NCBI RefSeq assembly: GCF_000430845.1
Contig: NZ_AUMU01000001.1
Coordinates: 124,001-188,000 of the forward strand
Direction of reading: 5' to 3'
DNA from: Chryseobacterium gregarium DSM 19109
Lineage (GTDB): Bacteria; Bacteroidota; Bacteroidia; Flavobacteriales; Weeksellaceae
Length of the DNA stretch: 64,000 bases
Shown here: positions 44,198 through 53,140 of the stretch, piece after piece
How positions within the stretch are numbered: position 1 is the first letter of the stretch
How the letters are laid out: each line of letters starts with the position of its first letter
Notes under the pieces: generated by a model
Database searches by the model: none
What the model was told of the DNA's origin: nothing
The model's input: the letters and a program-made list of their open reading frames with translations, nothing else
Translations under genes and position numbers: made by a program

Positions 44198-47032
44198 TTA
44201 TTTGTTTAGATTAACAGAATTCAGCCGCAGAGAATTTAAAATCACCGACAGGGAGCTGAAGCTCATAGCCGCCGCTGCGATCATCGGGGATAATAAGATT
44301 CCGAAAAAAGGATACAATAAGCCTGCCGCAACGGGAATGCCCAGAACATTATAGATAAAAGCAAAAAACAGGTTTTCCCTTATATTTTTCAGAAGCTTTT
44401 CACTTAATAACCGGGCTTTTGCAATGCCTGAAAGATCACCTTTCAACAGGGTAATTTCCGAACTTTCAATCGCAACATCAGTTCCGGTTCCCATCGCAAT
44501 ACCAATATCGGCCTGCGCCAAAGCAGGGGAGTCATTGATTCCGTCACCGGTCATCGCTACAATTTTGCCTTCCTGCTGCAGTCTTTTAACCTCATTTAAT
44601 TTGTCTTCAGGAAGGCAGTTGGCTTTAAAATTCCTGATCCCCAGTTCATCCGCTACTGCTTTTGCCGTATGCTCATTATCCCCGGTCATCATCATAATTT
44701 CAATGCCTTCATCCGACAGCTGCTGAACTGCCTTTCTGGAGCTTTCTTTTATTTTATCCGTAAAACTGATGAATCCCAATACTTCATTTCCCTGGGCCAC
44801 ATAAGAAATGGTATGGGCTTTTGACTGGATTTCAACAGCTTTCTTTTTTAGGTTTTCAGGAATTAAGATCTGATGTTCGTTCAGCAGGCTCTCATTTCCC
44901 AGGTAAACGGTTTTATCCATGATATTTCCTTTGATGCCTTTTCCGGAAATATTTTCAAAACCATTTGTTTTTTCAGGGGAAATGTTTTCATCCTGTGCTT
45001 TTCTGATAACGGCACCCGATAAAGGGTGTTCTGAATTCTGATTCAATGAAAATGCCAGCTGCAAGATGAGAATGCGGTCTCCGTGAACGGCTTCAATGTA
45101 TTCTACAGAAGGTTTCCCTTCAGTCAGGGTTGCTGTCTTATCGGTAATCAAAACATTGACCTTATTCATCTGTTCAAGCGCTTCCGCATTTTTAATAAGG
45201 ATGCCGTTATTAGCTCCTTTACCGATCCCTACCATCAAAGACATCGGTGTGGCCAAGCCTAACGCACATGGGCAGGCCACAATCAATACAGCAACGGCAT
45301 TGACAAAAGCAAACAGGCTTTTTTTACCTTCCGGCCCAAAAAGCTGCCAGATAATAAAGGTGGCCACAGCTGTTAAAATAACCGTGGGAACAAATATTTT
45401 TGCCACTTTATCCGTGAGTTTCTGGATCGGGGCTTTGCTCCGGCTTGCCTCGTTAACCAGTCGTATGATCTGGGAAAGCAGGGTTTCATCGCCTACTTTT
45501 TCAGCTTTCATGATAAACACCTGGTTGCCGTTGATGGTTCCCGCTGAAACCTTATCATGTATATTTTTTTCAACAGGCACCGGTTCGCCCGTAATCATGC
45601 TCTCGTCCACAGAGGAAGTCCCTTCTGTGATCTGTCCGTCCACCGGGATTTTTTCACCCGGTTTTACTTTTAATAGATTACCGGTTTTTACCTGGGAGAT
45701 CAACACTTTTTTCTCTTCTCCGTTAATCAGTAGGGTGGCTTCATCAGGGGATAAATTCATTAATTCCCGTATGGCATTCCCCGTTTTTTTATGGGCAAGG
45801 GCTTCCATCAGCTGGCCCAGAATCACCAGGGTTAAAATCACACAGACCGCCTCAAAATACAACGGGACTTCATGGTTATGCCCCCTGATTTCATGCGGAA
45901 CTATATCTGGAAAAGCCAATGCTGCAATACTGAAAATAAATGCGGCTGACACTCCTAAAACAATTAAACTGAACATGTTCAGGTTCATGGTTCTGAAAGA
46001 TACCCAGCCTCTTCTGACCAGGAACCAGCCCGAATAAAATAAAACGGGAAGCGTTAAAATCAGTTCAAGAATTCCCTGAACCTGATGGGAAAACGGAAAA
46101 CTGAATAACATCCCGCCCATCGAGAGAATAAAAACAGGAACGGTAAAAGCCAATGAAATGATGAACTTTCTTTTTAAAATTTTATAGGTCTCATCTGTGT
46201 CTTCATCTTTATCCGCCATCCTTACCAGATCCATCCCGCAGATTGGACAGTCCCCGGGTTCATGCTTAATAATTTCAGGGTGCATCGGGCAGGTATAGGT
46301 TGCCGTTTTCTTTTCCGGATATTTTACCAGATCCATTCCACAGACAGGACAGCCAACATTGCTGTCGTAGACTTTATCGCCTTCACAATACATTGGACAA
46401 TAGTATTTCCCGGCCATTTCATCGGTAACTTTAGGGGCTTCGTGATCATGGTTATGATGATGAGTATGGGCACGGGATTTCATATTTTTAACCAGTTCTT
46501 CCGTAATCAGTTCCAGATGCATGTGGCAAACGGGACAGTCGCCTTTTTCAGGATATATTTTGTCCTTTTCACAAAACATCGGACAGTAATAGCTCCCGAT
46601 ATGGTCTTTGAAATTTTCAGGAAGATGGGTTAATGAATAGGCAGGCTTGTAATCCGGATCTTTTGAATGTTTTTCTTCAATAGGAACCAGGTACATGTTG
46701 CAGACCGGGCATCTTTTTCCCTGCTGGAAATACACTTTATCACCTTCGCATTCCATCGGGCAGTAGTAAACGGAAGAAGGGGAGATACGGTCCTGCAGTT
46801 TTTCAAAAGGAGCATGGTCAGGCTGGGACGGATCTTCAAGTTTATAGTTTCCGATTTCTTCCAAAGCTTTATTTAAAACGGATAATTCGACTTTTTTATC
46901 GGAAATGATGGTCGCTGTATGATTTTCTAAGTCAATATCTGCTGTGATACCTTCAATACTGTTCAGTTTTTCAGAAATTTTCTTCCGACATCCCGAACAG
47001 GTCATCCCGAGGATTTTATATTGTTGCTGCAT
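44198..47032 (-). CDS. copA: Heavy-metal (copper-type) P1B ATPase with HMA and four HMBD modules
   Basis: A 944-residue metal-exporting ATPase. Order: an HMA domain with C12-S-G-C15; four HMBD modules (about 89-117, 148-176, 210-238, 246-272) with paired C-P-M and C-P-V-C motifs; a His-rich linker at 189-197; then eight membrane segments with the CPC ion motif (587-589). The phosphorylation site is D631-K-T-A-T-L-T: the universally conserved Gly of DKTGT is Ala (codon GCA at 45131-45133). SEHPLSG and TGDGIND are present. Copper(I) export is likely from CPC and HMBD. Upstream lies a regulator with a metal-binding-like domain. Confidence 0.92.
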   Translation of the reverse strand: MQQQYKILGMTCSGCRKKISEKLNSIEGITADIDLENHTATIISDKKVELSVLNKALEEIGNYKLEDPSQPDHAPFEKLQDRISPSSVYYCPMECEGDKVYFQQGKRCPVCNMYLVPIEEKHSKDPDYKPAYSLTHLPENFKDHIGSYYCPMFCEKDKIYPEKGDCPVCHMHLELITEELVKNMKSRAHTHHHNHDHEAPKVTDEMAGKYYCPMYCEGDKVYDSNVGCPVCGMDLVKYPEKKTATYTCPMHPEIIKHEPGDCPICGMDLVRMADKDEDTDETYKILKRKFIISLAFTVPVFILSMGGMLFSFPFSHQVQGILELILTLPVLFYSGWFLVRRGWVSFRTMNLNMFSLIVLGVSAAFIFSIAALAFPDIVPHEIRGHNHEVPLYFEAVCVILTLVILGQLMEALAHKKTGNAIRELMNLSPDEATLLINGEEKKVLISQVKTGNLLKVKPGEKIPVDGQITEGTSSVDESMITGEPVPVEKNIHDKVSAGTINGNQVFIMKAEKVGDETLLSQIIRLVNEASRSKAPIQKLTDKVAKIFVPTVILTAVATFIIWQLFGPEGKKSLFAFVNAVAVLIVACPCALGLATPMSLMVGIGKGANNGILIKNAEALEQMNKVNVLITDKTATLTEGKPSVEYIEAVHGDRILILQLAFSLNQNSEHPLSGAVIRKAQDENISPEKTNGFENISGKGIKGNIMDKTVYLGNESLLNEHQILIPENLKKKAVEIQSKAHTISYVAQGNEVLGFISFTDKIKESSRKAVQQLSDEGIEIMMMTGDNEHTAKAVADELGIRNFKANCLPEDKLNEVKRLQQEGKIVAMTGDGINDSPALAQADIGIAMGTGTDVAIESSEITLLKGDLSGIAKARLLSEKLLKNIRENLFFAFIYNVLGIPVAAGLLYPFFGILLSPMIAAAAMSFSSLSVILNSLRLNSVNLNK

Positions 47033-47061
47033 GATCAGTCCTTTTTAATGTATAGTACAAA

Positions 47062-47082
47062 TTTCCAAAATGCAAATGGAAA
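47062..47082. promoter_or_regulatory. Inverted repeat before the copper ATPase gene
   Basis: TTTCCA (47062-47067) and TGGAAA (47077-47082) form a perfect inverted repeat with a 9-base centre, 30 bases before the ATPase start. It is a candidate binding site for the neighbouring regulator. Confidence 0.35.
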
Positions 47083-47140
47083 CGTGTTATAAATTTAAGG
47101 ATAATGATTATAAAATTAAGCCAGGAACATAATCAACTTA

Positions 47141-47701
47141 TCAAACCTGATCCAGCGGTTTCCTGTGATGGGTTTTCAATTTTTTAAACTCAGTAGGGGT
47201 GAAGCCTGTGCTGCTGCGGAACTGGGAGGAGAGATGCTGCACGCTCTTATAACCTAATTTTCCGGCCATTTCCGTCAGGGTGAGTTCATTATAAAGAAGA
47301 AGTTCTTTTACTTTTTCAATTTTCTGAAGAATAAAGAACTGTTCCAGCGTTACCGTTTCGTTCTGGGAAAATGTTTTGGAAAGCGAGCTGTACTCTTTAT
47401 GAAAGGCTGAGCTTAAAAATTCGGATAACAGAAAATTGTCATCGATATCAAGTCCGCTGATTTTTGTAATAATCAGGGTCTTGATTTTTTCAACCAGCTG
47501 ACGGGCGGAATCTCTGATCCTTTCAAATCCTGTCTCCTCCAAATGCTTTTCAACCGTACAGAGGTCTTCATCTGAAACACCGGATTCTATTTCCACTTCA
47601 CCCAGGGAAACGGATTTGATTTTAATCCCGGCTTTATCAAAAATATCCGAAACTGCAGAAATGCACCTCGCGCAAACCATATTTTTTATAAAGATTTTCA
47701 T
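47141..47701 (-). CDS. HMA-like domain fused to AraC-type helix-turn-helix, probable metal-responsive regulator
   Basis: A 186-residue protein. The first 65 residues look like a ferredoxin-fold metal-binding (HMA-like) domain: KIFIKNMVC-A-R-C with Cys10/Cys13 and the closing EKHLEETGFERI. A helical linker follows. Residues about 115-178 form the AraC/XylS DNA-binding domain (LTLTEMAGKLGYKSVQHLS, FRSSTGFTPTEFKKLK). A metal-chaperone-like sensor directly fused to AraC is unusual among copper regulators, which are mostly MerR- or ArsR-type. It starts in the ATGA overlap of the thioesterase stop and lies 108 bases before the copper ATPase, so it probably controls it (inference). Confidence 0.7.
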   Translation of the reverse strand: MKIFIKNMVCARCISAVSDIFDKAGIKIKSVSLGEVEIESGVSDEDLCTVEKHLEETGFERIRDSARQLVEKIKTLIITKISGLDIDDNFLLSEFLSSAFHKEYSSLSKTFSQNETVTLEQFFILQKIEKVKELLLYNELTLTEMAGKLGYKSVQHLSSQFRSSTGFTPTEFKKLKTHHRKPLDQV

Positions 47702-48099
47702 AAAAGGTTCTGATTGCTCAGCCTGTCTTTTACAAATTCGACTTTTGTTTTCCCATGCGGCGCAGGGTTTCCGTCCTCATCAAGATTAACCATTACGATT
47801 CTGTCGACAGTAATAATGGTCTGATGGGTCATTTTATTTCGCACATCGCATCTTAAGGTAAGGGATGTAGAGCCGAAAGCTGAAACTTCAATACCGATTT
47901 CTATAATATCACCCTGTTTGGCCGAGCTTACAAAATTGATCTCTGAAATAAATTTGGTCACTACTTTTTTATTCTCTAGCTGAATCACGGCATATAAAGC
48001 GGCTTCTTCATCAATCCATTGAAGCAGTTTCCCGCCGAAAAGCGACTGATTGGGATTTAAATCTTCAGGCTTTACCCATTTTCTGGTGTGATAATTCAT
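47698..48099 (-). CDS. Acyl-CoA thioesterase, hotdog fold (YciA/acyl-CoA hydrolase-like)
   Basis: A protein of 133 residues with the 4HBT hotdog fold. Start: MNYHTRKWVKPEDLNPNQSLFGG, split in two family pieces: KWVKPEDLNPNQSLFGGKLLQWIDE (catalytic Asn/Asp and helix). Further: VVTKFISEINFVSSAKQGDIIEIG and MTHQTIITVDRIVMVNL. It hydrolyses acyl-CoA to free acid and CoA; chain length is unknown. I chose the ATG at 48099; an upstream ATG adds no conserved residues. It heads the copper operon and has a complete promoter, which is an odd first gene for metal resistance. Confidence 0.8.
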   Translation of the reverse strand: MNYHTRKWVKPEDLNPNQSLFGGKLLQWIDEEAALYAVIQLENKKVVTKFISEINFVSSAKQGDIIEIGIEVSAFGSTSLTLRCDVRNKMTHQTIITVDRIVMVNLDEDGNPAPHGKTKVEFVKDRLSNQNLL

Positions 48100-48536
48100 A
48101 TTCGTTATAATTTTAAAGCACAAATTTAATGTTTAAAACCGACTTGTTCAATTTATACAAATTGAGTTAACAAAAGAGCATTATTTATATATACAATTAC
48201 GGATACTGTCTATTCTATCTGCATCGTTAAATATAATATTATACGTTAATTAAAGCAATAATTATGTTCGGAATATTGATTTTATCTGATTATTTAATTA
48301 AAAATTAAGTGTTTCAGGTGAATTTTAACAAATAATTCATCATAATTAACAGTTTTTAGCGAAATAATAATTTAATTGAAAACTTTACTAAAAATTTCCG
48401 AAAAAAAATTTTGATATGAAATTAATAATCGTATCTTGCACCTGTCTTATATCTGAAATCAATATTTGTTCATTCTATATGTTGTTTTTCTTTTATAAAC
48501 CAAATCATTTTTAACATTTTTAATTTTTTTATTCAG
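48100..48536. other. Divergent intergenic region thioesterase-RRM protein
   Basis: A long AT-rich spacer. Its left edge holds the thioesterase promoter at 48121-48151. The right part is T-rich and ends with an apparently long untranslated leader before the RRM gene (48537). No exact TAnnTTTG was found for the RRM gene. No ORF, RNA gene or strong hairpin was seen. Confidence 0.45.
48121..48151 (-). promoter_or_regulatory. Full promoter for the thioesterase-regulator-copper operon
   Basis: On the minus strand, TTG (48151-48149), a 20-base spacer and TAAATTTG (48128-48121) match the Bacteroidota -33/-7 pattern, 21 bases before the thioesterase start. Confidence 0.65.
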
Positions 48537-48980
48537 ATGAACATTTTTGTTTCAAACATCAATTACGCAACTAAAGATTATGAGTTGCAGGATCTATTTT
48601 CAGAATTTGGAGAAGTTTCTTCAGTAAAAATCATTACAGACAAAGAAACAGGTCGTTCAAGAGGTTTCGGTTTTGTTGAAATGGAAGATGCTGAAGGGCA
48701 GCAAGCTATTGAAGCTCTTAATGAGAAAGAATTCAACGGTAAAACACTTAATGTTTCAGAAGCTAAACCAAGAGAAGAGAAGCCAAGAAGAGCTTTCGGC
48801 GGTGGTAACACTGGTGGTGGCGGTAACAGAGGCGGAAGCGGCGGTTACGGCGGCGGCGGAAACAGAGGTGGAAGCGGCGGCGGTAGCGGTGGTTACGGCG
48901 GAAGCAGCAACAGAGGTGGAAGCGGCGGTTATGGCGGCGGTGGAGACCGTGGCGGAAACGGCGGTGGAAAACGTTGGTAA
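48537..48980 (+). CDS. RRM RNA-binding protein with glycine-rich tail
   Basis: A 147-residue protein. Residues 1-82 form a single RNA recognition motif: RNP2 IFVSNI (3-8) and RNP1 RGFGFVEM (42-49). Residues 88-147 are a glycine-rich tail with repeated G-N-R-G-G-S-G-G-Y-G-G units, like plant GRP and cyanobacterial Rbp proteins, which are often cold-induced and bind mRNA. The tail DNA is far richer in GC than its surroundings, a simple consequence of GGN codons. The long AT-rich leader may carry regulation, but I cannot show it. A strong terminator follows. Confidence 0.9.
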   Translation: MNIFVSNINYATKDYELQDLFSEFGEVSSVKIITDKETGRSRGFGFVEMEDAEGQQAIEALNEKEFNGKTLNVSEAKPREEKPRRAFGGGNTGGGGNRGGSGGYGGGGNRGGSGGGSGGYGGSSNRGGSGGYGGGGDRGGNGGGKRW

Positions 48981-48989
48981 AAAATATAG

Positions 48990-49017
48990 GCGGCTTCAGT
49001 TCGAAGCCGCTTTTTTT
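48990..49017 (+). terminator. Terminator after the RRM gene
   Basis: GCGGCTTC (48990-48997) pairs with GAAGCCGC (49003-49010), followed by seven T residues. Confidence 0.9.
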
Positions 49018-49047
49018 ATGTTTATGTTAGTTTAATCCGTTCTAAAT

Positions 49048-49527
49048 TTATTCCTTTTTATTTTTTTTCTTCTTTTTGTCTTTCCCTTTCTTTTTGTCTT
49101 TCGTTTTTTTAGGGTTCAGAATTTCATCAGCATATTCAAATGTCGGTTCTTCTGCTTGTTCCGGACTTATGACAAAAATTTCAATGCCCAACTCCTTTAT
49201 ATCTTCCTGCGAAATCATGTGCTCGTTTATTAGAAGCTCCAAAACCTCCTTCCCTGAATTGCTGAAAAAACCTTGCACAAGTTCCTGCAACAAAAACTTC
49301 CGGTATTCCTCAAATGGTACGACTGCCGTATATTTGAAAATCCGTCCTTCTTTTTCTGTAGACAGATAGCCTTTTTCAACCAGAATTTTTAAATAGGTGG
49401 AAACGGTGTTCTGGTGAGGTTTAGGTTCAGGATGCTGTTCCATAATATTTTTTAAATAAAAGGAATGAAGCTTCCACAGCAGCTTCATTAAGTTTTCCTC
49501 AGCAGATGTAAGATGATTTATTTTCAT
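49048..49527 (-). CDS. BlaI/MecI/CopY family transcriptional repressor with lysine-rich tail
   Basis: A 159-residue winged-helix protein. The DNA-binding half is typical: LTSAEENLMKLLWKL (5-19), HQNTVSTYLKILVEKGYLS (38-56) and the wing EGRIFKYTAVV. The second half holds the dimer helices (EELVQGFF-like QELVQGFFSN). BlaI proteins repress genes for beta-lactamase or metal and envelope stress and are usually inactivated by a BlaR-type protease, which is not seen here. The last 25 residues are almost only Lys and Asp (KKTKDKKKGKDKKKKKNKK), absent from standard members. The PAP2 gene lies 9 bases upstream on the same strand. Confidence 0.85.
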   Translation of the reverse strand: MKINHLTSAEENLMKLLWKLHSFYLKNIMEQHPEPKPHQNTVSTYLKILVEKGYLSTEKEGRIFKYTAVVPFEEYRKFLLQELVQGFFSNSGKEVLELLINEHMISQEDIKELGIEIFVISPEQAEEPTFEYADEILNPKKTKDKKKGKDKKKKKNKKE

Positions 49528-49536
49528 ATGAGATCC

Positions 49537-50139
49537 TTACGGTTGAAATTGTATGTTGCAATAAAGATAGATAAAAGATACCATAAAAGCAATTCCTGCT
49601 CCCGTCATTACTTCTTTCGGGGTATGTCTTCCGACAATCACCCTTGTAATTCCTACCAAAGCGGCAATGCCAAGCCATGAAATTCCCAAAGTATTGTCCA
49701 AAGCAAAAAATAAGGCTGCAACAAATACATTAAATGCTGTGTGCATGGAACTTTTAATGAAATAATTGCTGAGCTGCATGACCAGAAGCAAAATTAAGAT
49801 AAAGATCATGATTAAGTCCACATGCCCTTTCCTGAAATAATCAAAAGCGATATAAGCGATGACGCAAGCTGCAATAAAGAAATACAAAGAGATCCTCTGG
49901 ACCCGGTTAGATACATCCATATTGGTATACCGGCCGGTTTTAACATTCCATACCAGCCAGATGACTACCGGCAGTATAATCATCAGCAGTATCGGTAGAA
50001 AATACATTAATGAGTCGTGTAAAGAATAAGTTTTTACGCTCATGTAAAAGAAAAATATAACTAAAGAAACCAAAGGATTGAAGAAATCCGATATGATTTT
50101 TGAGGTTTTGTAAATAATCGAAGGGCGTTTTTCTTCCAT
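49537..50139 (-). CDS. PAP2 family membrane phosphatase-like protein
   Basis: A 200-residue protein with about six membrane segments. The PAP2 catalytic pieces are present but imperfect: KTGRYTNMD with NRVQR, KSSMHTAF (for PSGH) and TRVIVGRHTPKEVMTG (the SRxxxxxHxxxD motif has Glu at the last place). Bacterial PAP2 proteins dephosphorylate undecaprenyl pyrophosphate, lipid A or phosphatidate. The Glu for Asp may lower activity. It is the first gene of a pair with the BlaI-like regulator (9-base gap), divergent from the pyruvate dehydrogenase operon, so an envelope-stress link is possible. Confidence 0.75.
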   Translation of the reverse strand: MEEKRPSIIYKTSKIISDFFNPLVSLVIFFFYMSVKTYSLHDSLMYFLPILLMIILPVVIWLVWNVKTGRYTNMDVSNRVQRISLYFFIAACVIAYIAFDYFRKGHVDLIMIFILILLLVMQLSNYFIKSSMHTAFNVFVAALFFALDNTLGISWLGIAALVGITRVIVGRHTPKEVMTGAGIAFMVSFIYLYCNIQFQP

Positions 50140-50219
50140 AACTAAGTTTGATCATGTAAATATAATAGTATAAATAAAAAACAATGGGTGTAAATACAAT
50201 AAAAACAAAGTTTTTTTTA

Positions 50220-50227
50220 TAATTTTG
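50220..50227 (+). promoter_or_regulatory. Promoter -7 motif for pdhA
   Basis: TAATTTTG matches TAnnTTTG, ending 38 bases before the pdhA ATG. Confidence 0.45.
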
Positions 50228-50265
50228 CTTAACTATTTCATATATAAATAAGCAAAGGCTAACAC

Positions 50266-51270
50266 ATGAAAGAATTTTCTAAAGAGGTATACCTGAAGTG
50301 GTATGAAGATATGACAATGTGGAGAAGGTTTGAAGACAAATGCCGTTCTCTTTATCTAAAACAAAAAATCAGAGGTTTTTTACACTTGTATAACGGTCAG
50401 GAAGCCATTCCTGCAGGTTTTACCCATGCAATGGATTTAACGAAAGACAGTATGATTACCGCCTACAGATGCCACATCCATCCTATGGCTATGGGAGTGG
50501 ATCCTAAAAGAATCATGGCGGAACTTTGTGGAAAAGCTACCGGTACGTCAGGAGGTATGGGCGGATCTATGCATATTTTCAGCAAAGAACACAGGTTTTA
50601 CGGTGGACATGGTATTGTCGGAGGACAGATTCCTTTAGGTGCAGGTATTGCTTTTGCAGACCAGTATTTCGACAGAAAAGCGGTGAATATCTGTTTCTTC
50701 GGAGACGGAGCTGCAAGACAGGGTTCATTACATGAAACGTTTAACATGGCGATGAACTGGAAACTGCCTGTCGTATTCGTGGTTGAAAACAACCAGTATG
50801 CTATGGGAACTTCCGTAAAAAGAACAGCCAACCATGAGGACATCTATAAATTAGGACTGGGTTATGAAATGCCTTGTCTTGCTGTAGATGCAATGGATCC
50901 TGAAAAAGTGGCTGAAGCGGCTTACGAAGCTATCGAAAGAGCCAGAAGAGGGGACGGACCTACCTTTATTGAAGCAAGAACTTACCGTTTCAGAGGACAT
51001 TCAATGTCTGATGCAGAGCCTTACAGATCTAAAGAAGAAGTGGCGATTCATAAAAGTGATGACCCGATTGAATTGATTAAACAAAGAATTTTATCAAATA
51101 ACTGGGCGACCGAAGAAGAACTGGAAGCAACGGATAACAAATCAAGGGATTTTGTTGAAGAATGCATCGAGTTCATGGAAAATTCCCCGTATCCGGATCC
51201 TGAAAAAATCTACGAGTATGTATATGCTCAGGAAAATTATCCGTTCTTAGATAAATTAGAAAATCAATAA
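50266..51270 (+). CDS. pdhA: Pyruvate dehydrogenase E1 component, alpha subunit
   Basis: A 334-residue thiamine-diphosphate subunit. The ThDP motif runs from GDG (146-148) to NN (175-176) with FNMAMNWKLPVVFVVEN between. The phosphorylation-loop-like region YRFRGHSMSDAEPYRSKEE is typical of E1-alpha. With the beta subunit it decarboxylates pyruvate and acetylates the E2 lipoyl arm. It is followed after 87 bases by E2; the beta subunit (pdhB) is not in this operon, as is usual in Flavobacteriia (recalled), and must lie elsewhere. Confidence 0.96.
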   Translation: MKEFSKEVYLKWYEDMTMWRRFEDKCRSLYLKQKIRGFLHLYNGQEAIPAGFTHAMDLTKDSMITAYRCHIHPMAMGVDPKRIMAELCGKATGTSGGMGGSMHIFSKEHRFYGGHGIVGGQIPLGAGIAFADQYFDRKAVNICFFGDGAARQGSLHETFNMAMNWKLPVVFVVENNQYAMGTSVKRTANHEDIYKLGLGYEMPCLAVDAMDPEKVAEAAYEAIERARRGDGPTFIEARTYRFRGHSMSDAEPYRSKEEVAIHKSDDPIELIKQRILSNNWATEEELEATDNKSRDFVEECIEFMENSPYPDPEKIYEYVYAQENYPFLDKLENQ

Positions 51271-51357
51271 TCAGGTAATTTGAGAATTTGAAAAATGAGT
51301 TAATTATTTTATTTCTGATTCTCACTTCATCACATTAACAAATTATCATAATAAATT

Positions 51358-52980
51358 ATGGCAGAAGTAATTACAATGCCGCGCCTTTCTGATACAATGA
51401 CAGAAGGGAAAGTGGCAAAATGGCATAAAAAAGTAGGGGAACAGGTAAAAGAAGGAGATATTTTAGCTGAAATTGAAACCGATAAAGCCGTTCAGGATTT
51501 TGAATCTGAGATAGAAGGTACTCTTTTATACGTAGGCGTAGAAGAAGGAGGTGCCGCTGCTGTAGATTCTGTTTTGGCGATTATCGGTAAAGAAGGAGAA
51601 GATATTTCCGGGTTAACCGGCGGAGAAGCTCCTAAAGCTGATGATTCCGAGGAGAAAAAATCTGAAGAAGAATTAAAAACAGAAAATAACGCTACCAGTG
51701 TGGAACAGACCGATGCTGAAATTCCTGCCGGGGTAGAAATGATTACAATGCCGAGACTTTCTGATACGATGACAGAAGGTAAAGTGGCTAAATGGCACAA
51801 AAATGTCGGAGATACCGTAAAAGAGGGAGACCTTCTTGCAGAGATTGAAACCGATAAAGCTGTTCAGGATTTCGAGTCTGAATTCAACGGCGTATTATTG
51901 AAGCAGGGTGTTGAAGAAGGCGGTGCCGCTCCTGTGGATTCCGTATTAGCCATTATCGGTCCTGAAGGAACAGATGTTTCAGGAGTTGGTGCTCCGAAAG
52001 CAACTGGTCAGTCATCGGAAAAACCTGCTGAAAAGAAACCTGAGGCAAAAGAAGAAAAAGAACAGGCGGCTCCTGCTGAAAATGCTTCGTCTTCTGACCG
52101 TGTAGCCATCTCTCCGTTAGCTAAAAAAATGGCTGAAGAAAAAGGCGTGAATATCCAGAATCTTCAGGGTTCAGGGGAAAACGGGAGAATCGTTAAGAAA
52201 GATATTGAAAACTACCAGCCTTCGGCTAAGCAAGAAACTTCTGAACCGGCTCAGGCATCATCGTCTGCGGCAGCTCAGGTAGCGGTAAGCTTTGTTCAGG
52301 GTGAAGATACGGAGACACCGAACTCTCAGGTAAGAAATATTATTGCAAAACGTCTTGCTGAAAGCAAATTCTCTGCGCCTCACTACTATTTAATGGTAGA
52401 GATCAATATGGATAAAGCCATAGAAGCCAGAAAAGAAATCAATTCTTTGCCGGATACAAAAATTTCTTTCAATGATATGATCATTAAGGCGACTGCGGTT
52501 GCATTAAGAAAACACCCTCAGGTAAATTCAAGCTGGGCCGGCGACAAGATTATCCACAGAGGAAACATCAATATCGGTGTAGCCGTGGCTATTCCTGACG
52601 GATTGGTAGTTCCAGTGCTTAAGAATACCGATCAGATGAACTATACGCAGATTTCTGCTGCGGTAAAAGATATGGCCGGAAGAGCAAAATCCAAAGGTCT
52701 CAAAGCGAATGAAATGGAAGGTTCTACTTTCTCTATTTCCAACCTGGGAATGTTTGGAATTGAAACGTTCACCAGCATCATCAATCAGCCTAATGCTGCC
52801 ATCCTTTCAGTAGGTGCCATTATTGAGAAGCCGGTTGTTAAAAACGGTCAGATTGTAGTCGGAAACATTATGAAGCTGTCATTGGCCTGTGACCACAGAG
52901 TAGTAGACGGTGCCACAGGAGCCCAATTCCTACAGACTTTAAAAACCTATCTGGAAAGCCCTTTAACTTTGTTACTGTAA
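51358..52980 (+). CDS. pdhC: Pyruvate dehydrogenase E2 component (dihydrolipoyl acetyltransferase), two lipoyl domains
   Basis: A 540-residue core enzyme of the pyruvate dehydrogenase complex. Two lipoyl domains are near copies: Lys43 and Lys167, each in E-T-D-K-A-V-Q-D-F-E-S-E. Linkers are rich in Ala, Glu, Lys and Pro (87-120, 212-247). The peripheral subunit-binding domain is at 248-285 (ISPLAKKMAEEKGVN, GSGENGRIVKKDI). The catalytic domain fills about 310-540 and ends with the active-site DHRVVDG (His513, Asp517). The transferase passes the acetyl group to CoA. It shares the pdhA transcript and is closed by a terminator. Confidence 0.96.
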   Translation: MAEVITMPRLSDTMTEGKVAKWHKKVGEQVKEGDILAEIETDKAVQDFESEIEGTLLYVGVEEGGAAAVDSVLAIIGKEGEDISGLTGGEAPKADDSEEKKSEEELKTENNATSVEQTDAEIPAGVEMITMPRLSDTMTEGKVAKWHKNVGDTVKEGDLLAEIETDKAVQDFESEFNGVLLKQGVEEGGAAPVDSVLAIIGPEGTDVSGVGAPKATGQSSEKPAEKKPEAKEEKEQAAPAENASSSDRVAISPLAKKMAEEKGVNIQNLQGSGENGRIVKKDIENYQPSAKQETSEPAQASSSAAAQVAVSFVQGEDTETPNSQVRNIIAKRLAESKFSAPHYYLMVEINMDKAIEARKEINSLPDTKISFNDMIIKATAVALRKHPQVNSSWAGDKIIHRGNINIGVAVAIPDGLVVPVLKNTDQMNYTQISAAVKDMAGRAKSKGLKANEMEGSTFSISNLGMFGIETFTSIINQPNAAILSVGAIIEKPVVKNGQIVVGNIMKLSLACDHRVVDGATGAQFLQTLKTYLESPLTLLL

Positions 52981-53001
52981 TTTTCTAAGTTTTTGAAATA
53001 T

Positions 53002-53029
53002 AAACCTCTCATAACTGAGAGGTTTTTTT
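53002..53029 (+). terminator. Terminator after pdhC
   Basis: AAACCTCTCA (53002-53011) pairs perfectly with TGAGAGGTTT (53016-53025), loop TAAC, then T residues. Confidence 0.85.
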
Positions 53030-53103
53030 ATTTATGCCGAAGATGAAGTATTAAAAATAATTCAGAAAATGCTTTGGGTATTGATATACTATTAGCTTTA
53101 AAA

Positions 53104-53136
53104 TTGTCATTATTTAAAATCAATTTACTATTTTTG
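53104..53136 (+). promoter_or_regulatory. Full promoter for the LolD-like gene, likely leaderless
   Basis: TTG (53104-53106), a 22-base spacer and TATTTTTG (53129-53136) form a complete Bacteroidota promoter. Only AATT lies between it and the ATG at 53141, so transcription probably begins at the start codon. Confidence 0.65.
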
Positions 53137-53140
53137 AATT

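Noticed and set aside
48800..48970. GC-rich tandem repeats that could be taken for a repeat array or CRISPR
   Set aside because: They encode the Gly-rich tail of the RRM protein in frame; there are no unique spacers of constant length.
48673..49035. Overlapping reading frame rich in Ala/Val/Glu in the RRM gene
   Set aside because: It is the out-of-frame reading of GGN-rich codons and runs through the terminator.
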